Source: an uncultured Candidatus Saccharibacteria bacterium (GTDB taxonomy: Bacteria; Patescibacteriota; Saccharimonadia; Saccharimonadales; Saccharimonadaceae). Taken from it: a stretch of DNA of 9,420 nt. The notes under the pieces are model-generated. The model saw only the letters and a program-made list of their open reading frames with translations. It did no database searches and was not told the DNA's origin. Shown here piece by piece: positions 6,339 to 9,420 of the stretch. The stretch covers positions 1-9,420 of the forward strand of contig CAMEGH010000019.1 in NCBI GenBank assembly GCA_945916045.1. The letters run 5' to 3'. The translations under genes and the position numbers were made by a program. Positions within the stretch are counted from its first letter, which is position 1. The number at the start of each line of letters is the position of its first letter.

Positions 6339-7259
6339 CTAGTGGAAGGCGAATTTCAGGCAGTAATTGCGCAGCATTTCGCCGTATTCGGATTTGGCGA
6401 GGTGCTTTTCCTCGGCCAACTGCCAAAGTTGGTCGGGAGAAATGCGCCCCGTCTCGAACGTGGCAATTTCCGGGCTGCCAAAAAGCCTGCCGGTTTCTCG
6501 CTGGTAATCCCGAATGAGCGGTTCCAGCTCGAGAATTGCTTCGATCGTGCCAGTGTCCATCCAGGTGACGGTCGGGTCGATTTTGCGCGCTGCCAGTTTG
6601 CCGCGCGCCAAATACGCCTCGTTCACGGAAGAAATCTCCAGCTCGCCGCGATCGCTTGGCTGCACCTGTTTGGCGATTTCCACGACAGATGAGTCGTAAA
6701 AATACAGTCCAGGAACAGCAAAGTTAGACTTCGGATGAGCGGGTTTCTCTTCGATGGAGCGCACCGTGCCGTTTGCGTCAAATTCCACCACGCCAAAATC
6801 GCACGGATTGGGAACTTCAACGGCAAAAACTTGCGCGCCGTCAATCGGGCCGGTCGGCTTGATGCAGTTGATAAACTCGTCGCCGATAAACACGTTATCG
6901 GCGAACATCAAACAAACATCACGCATGCCGATAAACGCCTCGCCAATCACAAAAGCGCTGGCGATGCCGTTTTGCTCTTTTTGCACGGCATAGGCGATGC
7001 GAATGCCGTACTTCGATCCATCGCCGAGCATCGCTCGATACTGGTGAAGATCGTTTTGTGCCGTGATAATCAGCACCTCTTGAATACCGACGCTAATCAT
7101 ATCGGCCAGCGGGTAGTAGATGTTGGGCTTGTCGTAAATTCGATTCAGCCCCTTGCTGATGCCGGTGCCGGTACCCATGAGCCCGCCAGTAAGCGGTCCA
7201 AGGCGCGTGCCGTTTCCTGCCGTCAGAATGATTCCAACGAGCGGTCGAGTGACGTTCAT
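6339..7259 (-). CDS. rmlA: RmlA-like glucose-1-phosphate thymidylyltransferase
   Basis: Product of 306 residues, close to RmlA (RfbA, ~290), which joins glucose-1-phosphate to dTTP to make dTDP-glucose for rhamnose and other deoxysugars. Conserved blocks are in order: GNGTRL (15-20), SK (35-36), YDKPNIYYPL (42-51), GDGSKYG (79-85), ADN (120-122), GVVEFD (156-161), EEKP (170-173), PKSNFAVPGLYFYD (176-189), GELEIS (205-210) and WMDTGT (233-238). Two features are odd: the loop between PLT and ISK is nine residues (25-33, GGLMGTGTG) where classical RmlA has two, and the GDN motif reads ADN. A related sugar-1-phosphate or other NTP preference is therefore possible. The ATG at 7259 has AGGAG six bases upstream (7270-7266). 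No rmlB, rmlC or rmlD is in the window. It has its own promoter and terminator. Confidence 0.88.
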   Translation of the reverse strand: MNVTRPLVGIILTAGNGTRLGPLTGGLMGTGTGISKGLNRIYDKPNIYYPLADMISVGIQEVLIITAQNDLHQYRAMLGDGSKYGIRIAYAVQKEQNGIASAFVIGEAFIGMRDVCLMFADNVFIGDEFINCIKPTGPIDGAQVFAVEVPNPCDFGVVEFDANGTVRSIEEKPAHPKSNFAVPGLYFYDSSVVEIAKQVQPSDRGELEISSVNEAYLARGKLAARKIDPTVTWMDTGTIEAILELEPLIRDYQRETGRLFGSPEIATFETGRISPDQLWQLAEEKHLAKSEYGEMLRNYCLKFAFH

Positions 7260-7323
7260 GGTGAACTCCTACAAACGATAGGGAATGTACAGATACAAGA
7301 TGCAAGAAATGCAACCTAGTATA

Positions 7324-7351
7324 ATTGTAACATAATATAGTGGTGTGTAAA
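7324..7351 (-). promoter_or_regulatory. Promoter of the RmlA-like gene
   Basis: On the - strand, TTTACA (7351-7346, 5 of 6 consensus -35), a 16-bp spacer, and TACAAT (7329-7324) preceded by TGT, an extended -10. Transcription would start near 7317, giving a leader of about 58 nt. The -35 lies only about 11 bases beyond the stop codon of the upstream membrane protein gene. Confidence 0.65.
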
Positions 7352-7362
7352 GGCCTGTTGTG

Positions 7363-8451
7363 TTAACTTTGTGTACTACGCTTGTGGTAGAGCGCGAAAA
7401 GTGCACCGCTCGCGTAAACGGATATAGGGACACTGATCAGTAGCGTGATGATATCGTGTATACCTAGTACTGCGTCTGAGTTTGATGACGACGCGATTGG
7501 TGTGGTGATTGTTCCGGCAACAAGAAAGAGTAAGAGCCCTTTTAGCAAGAATAGAGTGTCACCTTTTGACAGTAGTCGTCGGCTGCGTCCAAGTGTTTTG
7601 AGTATGGGGGTTTCTGGTTCAAACATGGCCACGTAAGGTGCGAGTGAATAGCGAAAGAAGCAGTATACTGCCCACGCGATACCTGCCAGTGCCATTGGTA
7701 GTGCGTACGCTATAATGTCGAGGTTGATTCCGACAGTGGGTGCCGTTCGATTGCTCTCGATTACGCTAAGTAGTAGGAGGGACAGCAGGAAAGGCGCCAT
7801 GACTGTAATAGAAAGAAGGAGGTTGGCGAGTGAAACTCTAATGATGCGCGCGAAACTTGAGGTAATGATTAACTTAAGGGTGAATTTTTGCTTTTTCATG
7901 CCAGAATGTAATCCGAGTGCGACTACGGTAGTGAGAACTGCGCCTATGACGGCTCCGAATAATAATGTAAGGGTCACAAAGAAAGAGAGCACGGACATGG
8001 CTGTGGTGATTTGGCCAGCCGTTGATGATGCAGTAGAGGGTTCTTGGTATAGTTCGACTGGGACAGCGGCAAGCGTAAGCGTAAAGATAAATGACAGTAC
8101 GATAATAATAGCCCAGCTTACTACGATAGATCCAATAAACGCACCGGTGTTGTGTTGTATGGCAGCGGTCACATCGCCAAGTGCCTGAAATAGTCTGTAT
8201 GATTGTGATGAAGCTTGCGGTGGAGCTGCTGGCTGTGTTTGTGGAGGCGGCGCAGGCTGGGTATCTGCTTGTGTTGGTTCTTTCTCGCTTGTCTGACTAT
8301 CATTCATTTGCCTTGCTGATGCAATGGCGTCGTCTATCAGTTCAGGTTTCCAGTCTTTTTCGGTGAGTTTTTGTCTAATTTCTTCTTCTGATTTCCCTTT
8401 GTTCAAGAGTTGTCGTACGTAGCGAGCAAGCTCGATAGAGTTATTTTGCAT
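7363..8451 (-). CDS. Multi-pass membrane protein with N-terminal helical module and Pro/Gln-rich linker
   Basis: Product of 362 residues; family not firmly recognised. Residues 6-46 form a short charged helical module (ARYVRQLLNKGKSEEEIRQ... DWKPELIDDAI) of a kind seen at the N-termini of many CPR membrane proteins, resembling a UBA-like fold. Residues 51-84 are a low-complexity linker rich in Pro, Gln, Thr and Ala. From about 103 there are roughly six hydrophobic segments: 103-130, 151-180, 205-230, 244-268, 298-318 and 331-355. LKTLGRSRRLLSKGD (284-298) before the fifth recalls membrane domains of glycerophosphodiester phosphodiesterase-type proteins; this is a weak resemblance. The ATG at 8451 follows AAGGA (8467-8463) by 11 nt. 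The protein is likely in the cytoplasmic membrane with the N-terminus inside. GC content in a sampled line (about 45%) is lower than in the trehalase (about 60%). Confidence 0.8.
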   Translation of the reverse strand: MQNNSIELARYVRQLLNKGKSEEEIRQKLTEKDWKPELIDDAIASARQMNDSQTSEKEPTQADTQPAPPPQTQPAAPPQASSQSYRLFQALGDVTAAIQHNTGAFIGSIVVSWAIIIVLSFIFTLTLAAVPVELYQEPSTASSTAGQITTAMSVLSFFVTLTLLFGAVIGAVLTTVVALGLHSGMKKQKFTLKLIITSSFARIIRVSLANLLLSITVMAPFLLSLLLLSVIESNRTAPTVGINLDIIAYALPMALAGIAWAVYCFFRYSLAPYVAMFEPETPILKTLGRSRRLLSKGDTLFLLKGLLLFLVAGTITTPIASSSNSDAVLGIHDIITLLISVPISVYASGALFALYHKRSTQS

Positions 8452-8479
8452 AGTCTTAAGTTTCCTTATTCGTTAGTTT

Positions 8480-8493
8480 GTGGATATATCCAC
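8480..8493. promoter_or_regulatory. Perfect 14-bp palindrome, candidate operator at the promoter of the 362-residue protein gene
   Basis: GTGGATATATCCAC is a perfect inverted repeat located 29 bases upstream of the ATG at 8451. On the - strand it contains TATATC, a possible -10 with ATGGCA (4 of 6) 18 bp upstream as a -35. A dimeric repressor bound there would block the promoter. The promoter assignment is tentative. Confidence 0.45.
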
Positions 8494-8543
8494 TTTAGCG
8501 TTATTGTGCCATGGATTATTTGCTTTACGCTCGTGGTTACTTT

Positions 8544-8825
8544 TTACTCGTGGCTGATCTGCTCAACCGCATTAAGAACCTTTTGCGGCTCGACAAGTGC
8601 TTTCTTGAGACCATCGGCATTATAGTTTCCTTGGCTCTCTACCTGGGCGATTAGGTGGAGTAACGGCCGATAGGTGTGCTGATTTACTTTTAGTCGTTTG
8701 TCTGGCGTGTGTAAGACATAGCTTACAACAAGCAACACGACACAAGAGGTCGCTATTGCATACTGATATCGTCGTTTACGCCACCATTTTGACGCAAACA
8801 ACCTTGCTAGATTGCCCGTATTCAT
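8544..8825 (-). CDS. Small single-pass membrane protein, family unknown
   Basis: Product of 93 residues. It has a basic N-terminus (ASKWWRKRRYQ, 11-21), one hydrophobic helix at about 22-39, then a polar domain of about 55 residues that should lie outside the cytoplasm by the positive-inside rule. HLIAQVESQGNYNA (57-70) resembles the stretch around the catalytic Glu of some lysozyme-like or transglycosylase domains, but the rest of such a domain is absent, so I do not call an enzyme. The ATG at 8825 is chosen because a consensus extended -10 promoter ends 7 bases upstream. A longer reading from 8897 begins upstream of this promoter, within the terminator of tRNA-Gly. The 362-residue membrane protein gene follows 92 bases downstream on the same strand; they might be cotranscribed. 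Confidence 0.65.
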   Translation of the reverse strand: MNTGNLARLFASKWWRKRRYQYAIATSCVVLLVVSYVLHTPDKRLKVNQHTYRPLLHLIAQVESQGNYNADGLKKALVEPQKVLNAVEQISHE

Positions 8826-8832
8826 TAATTGA

Positions 8833-8841
8833 ATTATAACA
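8833..8841 (-). promoter_or_regulatory. Extended -10 promoter of the 93-residue protein gene, leaderless
   Basis: On the - strand, TGT (8841-8839) then a consensus TATAAT (8838-8833), then 7 nt to the ATG at 8825. The predicted start of transcription is at 8826 or 8825. No Shine-Dalgarno and no clear -35. Confidence 0.72.
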
Positions 8842-8883
8842 TTAGAAGTTTCTTTTTGAATGCTGGTGTTCGAGTATGTAAAG

Positions 8884-8906
8884 AAAAAACCAGTCACAAG
8901 GACTGG
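8884..8906 (-). terminator. Terminator after tRNA-Gly
   Basis: CCAGTC (8890-8895) and GACTGG (8901-8906) form a 6-bp stem with a 5-nt loop. Read on the - strand it is followed by six T (8889-8884). It lies 8 bases past the CCA end of tRNA-Gly. Confidence 0.85.
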
Positions 8907-8914
8907 ACTTTTCG

Positions 8915-8990
8915 TGGTGCGGGTTAGGAGACTCTAACTCCTGGCCTCTTCCATGGCAAGGAAGCGCTCTAACAACTGAGCTAAACCCGC
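8915..8990 (-). tRNA. tRNA-Gly (GCC), CCA encoded
   Basis: A 76-nt cloverleaf: acceptor GCGGGTT/AACCCGC, D-stem GCTC/GAGC, anticodon stem CTTCC/GGAAG with loop TTGCCAT (anticodon GCC), T-stem AGGAG/CTCCT, discriminator A and CCA. All four stems are fully paired. Two conserved positions differ: the D-loop is AGTTGTTA, with T at 19 instead of G, and the T-loop is TTAGAGT, with A at 56 instead of C. Together they would give a U19-A56 tertiary pair instead of G19-C56. The neighbouring tRNA-Phe and tRNA-Cys keep the usual bases. Confidence 0.96.
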
Positions 8991-9002
8991 TCAATGTTGT
9001 TT

Positions 9003-9031
9003 ATGATACCAAAGGGTGAATCATAAAGCAA
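9003..9031 (-). promoter_or_regulatory. Possible tRNA-Gly promoter in the Phe-Gly spacer, overlapping an inverted repeat
   Basis: On the - strand, TTGCTT (9031-9026), a 17-bp spacer, and TATCAT (9008-9003) preceded by TGG, an extended -10; transcription would start near 8996, just before the tRNA at 8990. The same bases form an inverted repeat, TTTATGAT (9000-9007) with ATCATAAA (9020-9027), plus inner ACC/GGT. In a joint Phe-Gly transcript it could instead be a processing hairpin. Confidence 0.45.
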
Positions 9032-9035
9032 TACT

Positions 9036-9111
9036 TGGTGGCTCCTCCCGGACTTGAACCGGGGACACAAGGCTCTTCAGGCCTCTGCTCTACCAACTGA
9101 GCTAAAGAGCC
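9036..9111 (-). tRNA. tRNA-Phe (GAA), CCA encoded
   Basis: A 76-nt cloverleaf: acceptor GGCTCTT/AGGAGCC with one G-U pair, D-stem GCTC/GAGC with canonical loop AGTTGGTA, anticodon stem GAGGC/GCCTT with loop CTGAAGA (anticodon GAA), T-stem CCCGG/CCGGG with canonical loop TTCAAGT, discriminator A and CCA. It is 45 bases upstream of tRNA-Gly on the same strand. I found no convincing promoter between it and tRNA-Cys. Confidence 0.97.
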
Positions 9112-9188
9112 ACACTTAGTATGTGCAGTGAACTTTTACAAGATCACACTAAAAATATCTTACACGAAATCTCTCAAGACCGCAAGGG

Positions 9189-9217
9189 GTGAGAAAAACA
9201 AAAAAGTTTGCTATACT
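9189..9217 (+). promoter_or_regulatory. tRNA-Cys promoter
   Basis: GTGAGA (9189-9194, 4 of 6 consensus -35), a 17-bp spacer, and TATACT (9212-9217) preceded by TGC (9209-9211), an extended -10. Transcription would start near 9224, 8 bases before the mature tRNA. Confidence 0.7.
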
Positions 9218-9231
9218 AAAACCAGCCACGT

Positions 9232-9305
9232 GGCGCCTTGGCGGAGTGGTGACGCAGCGGTCTGCAAAACCGCGTACACGGGTTCGATTCCCGTAGGTGC
9301 CTCCA
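9232..9305 (+). tRNA. tRNA-Cys (GCA), CCA encoded
   Basis: A 74-nt cloverleaf: acceptor GGCGCCT/AGGTGCC with one G-U pair, a 3-bp D-stem GCG/CGC with loop GAGTGGTGA, anticodon stem GCGGT/ACCGC with loop CTGCAAA (anticodon GCA), T-stem ACGGG/CCCGT with canonical loop TTCGATT, discriminator T (U73, typical of tRNA-Cys) and CCA. It has its own promoter and terminator and is divergent from tRNA-Phe. Confidence 0.97.
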
Positions 9306-9315
9306 GATTAGTTGC

Positions 9316-9344
9316 AAAAAGCCGCTCGTAGATGAGCGGCTTTT
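9316..9344 (+). terminator. Terminator after tRNA-Cys, likely bidirectional
   Basis: AAAAGCCGCTC (9317-9327) and GAGCGGCTTTT (9334-9344) form an 11-bp stem with a 6-nt loop. T runs follow on both strands, so it can end tRNA-Cys on the + strand and the partial gene at the right edge on the - strand. Confidence 0.9.
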
Positions 9345-9362
9345 ATAATTAACACTGTTTTG

Positions 9363-9420
9363 TTACCACTGAACTTGTGGCACCTGGAAGTTATTAATTG
9401 CTTCCGAGAAATCGTGCACA
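9363..9420 (-). CDS. 3' end of an unidentified - strand gene (partial)
   Basis: Read on the - strand from the right edge, one frame gives VHDFSEAINNFQVPQVQW and stops at TAA (9365-9363), 19 bases before a terminator that also works in this direction. The placement of the stop directly before the hairpin supports a real gene end. The family cannot be told from 18 residues. A second - strand frame is also open here but runs through the terminator, so I prefer this one. Confidence 0.45.
   Translation of the reverse strand, partial: VHDFSEAINNFQVPQVQW

Noticed and set aside
7319..7331. + strand TATAAT at 7320-7325
   Set aside because: No + strand gene follows it, and the palindromic nature of AT-rich -10 elements explains it as the reverse of the RmlA-like gene promoter region.
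8826..8897. Upstream start at 8897 for the 93-residue protein
   Set aside because: It starts within the tRNA-Gly terminator and upstream of the consensus -10 that serves this gene.
9128..9331. Open + strand frame of 67 codons around tRNA-Cys
   Set aside because: It runs through the promoter, the tRNA and into the terminator; no Shine-Dalgarno and no protein-like composition.
1..9420. Recoded UGA (as in Gracilibacteria and Absconditabacteria)
   Set aside because: All clear genes run from start to stop with no internal in-frame TGA, consistent with the standard bacterial code.
1..9420. Mobile element, integrated phage or CRISPR next to the tRNAs
   Set aside because: No integrase or transposase, no direct duplication of a tRNA 3' end, and no regularly spaced repeats were found.

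Overview
The window looks like bacterial chromosome from a member of the Candidate Phyla Radiation (Patescibacteria), and Saccharibacteria is a reasonable guess. The basis is circumstantial: very tight packing, short intergenic gaps, a mix of Shine-Dalgarno and apparently leaderless starts, tRNAs with encoded CCA, and a membrane protein whose N-terminus resembles a short helical module I associate with CPR proteins. All genes read in the standard bacterial code with no in-frame TGA. No single marker here fixes the phylum. There is no sign of a phage, transposon, plasmid or CRISPR array.

Layout, left to right. 2-67: 3' end of an unidentified + strand gene. 179-2002: typA/bipA, a translational GTPase, with its own promoter and an unusual leader in which a hairpin sits between the Shine-Dalgarno and the start codon. 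2142-3068: a ZIP-family metal transporter with a histidine-rich tail, preceded by four phased TGCAA boxes. 3135-4715: a GH37 trehalase with an apparently leaderless promoter. Then the strand switches: rarA (5907-4717) converges on the trehalase with one base between the stop codons, followed by a small GlsB/YeaQ-type membrane protein (6226-5969), an RmlA-type sugar-1-phosphate nucleotidyltransferase (7259-6339), a 362-residue multi-pass membrane protein (8451-7363) and a 93-residue single-pass protein (8825-8544). The right end holds tRNA-Gly(GCC) and tRNA-Phe(GAA) on the - strand, tRNA-Cys(GCA) on the + strand, a terminator, and the 3' end of another - strand gene.

The genes do not form one pathway. 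Most appear to be single transcription units, each with a promoter of the form TGN-TANAAT (extended -10) and often its own hairpin terminator abutting the next promoter. At least seven promoters in the window fit this form. Three of them place the predicted transcription start at or within 1-2 bases of the ATG, implying leaderless mRNAs for the trehalase, rarA and the 93-residue protein.

The observations I consider most worth checking are the tRNA-Gly whose normally invariant G19-C56 pair appears replaced by U19-A56, the hairpin between Shine-Dalgarno and start in typA, the phased TGCAA array before the metal transporter, and a glycine-rich insertion in the nucleotide-binding loop of the RmlA-like enzyme. 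I did not find a clear multi-gene system that would count as a new defence or mobile module.
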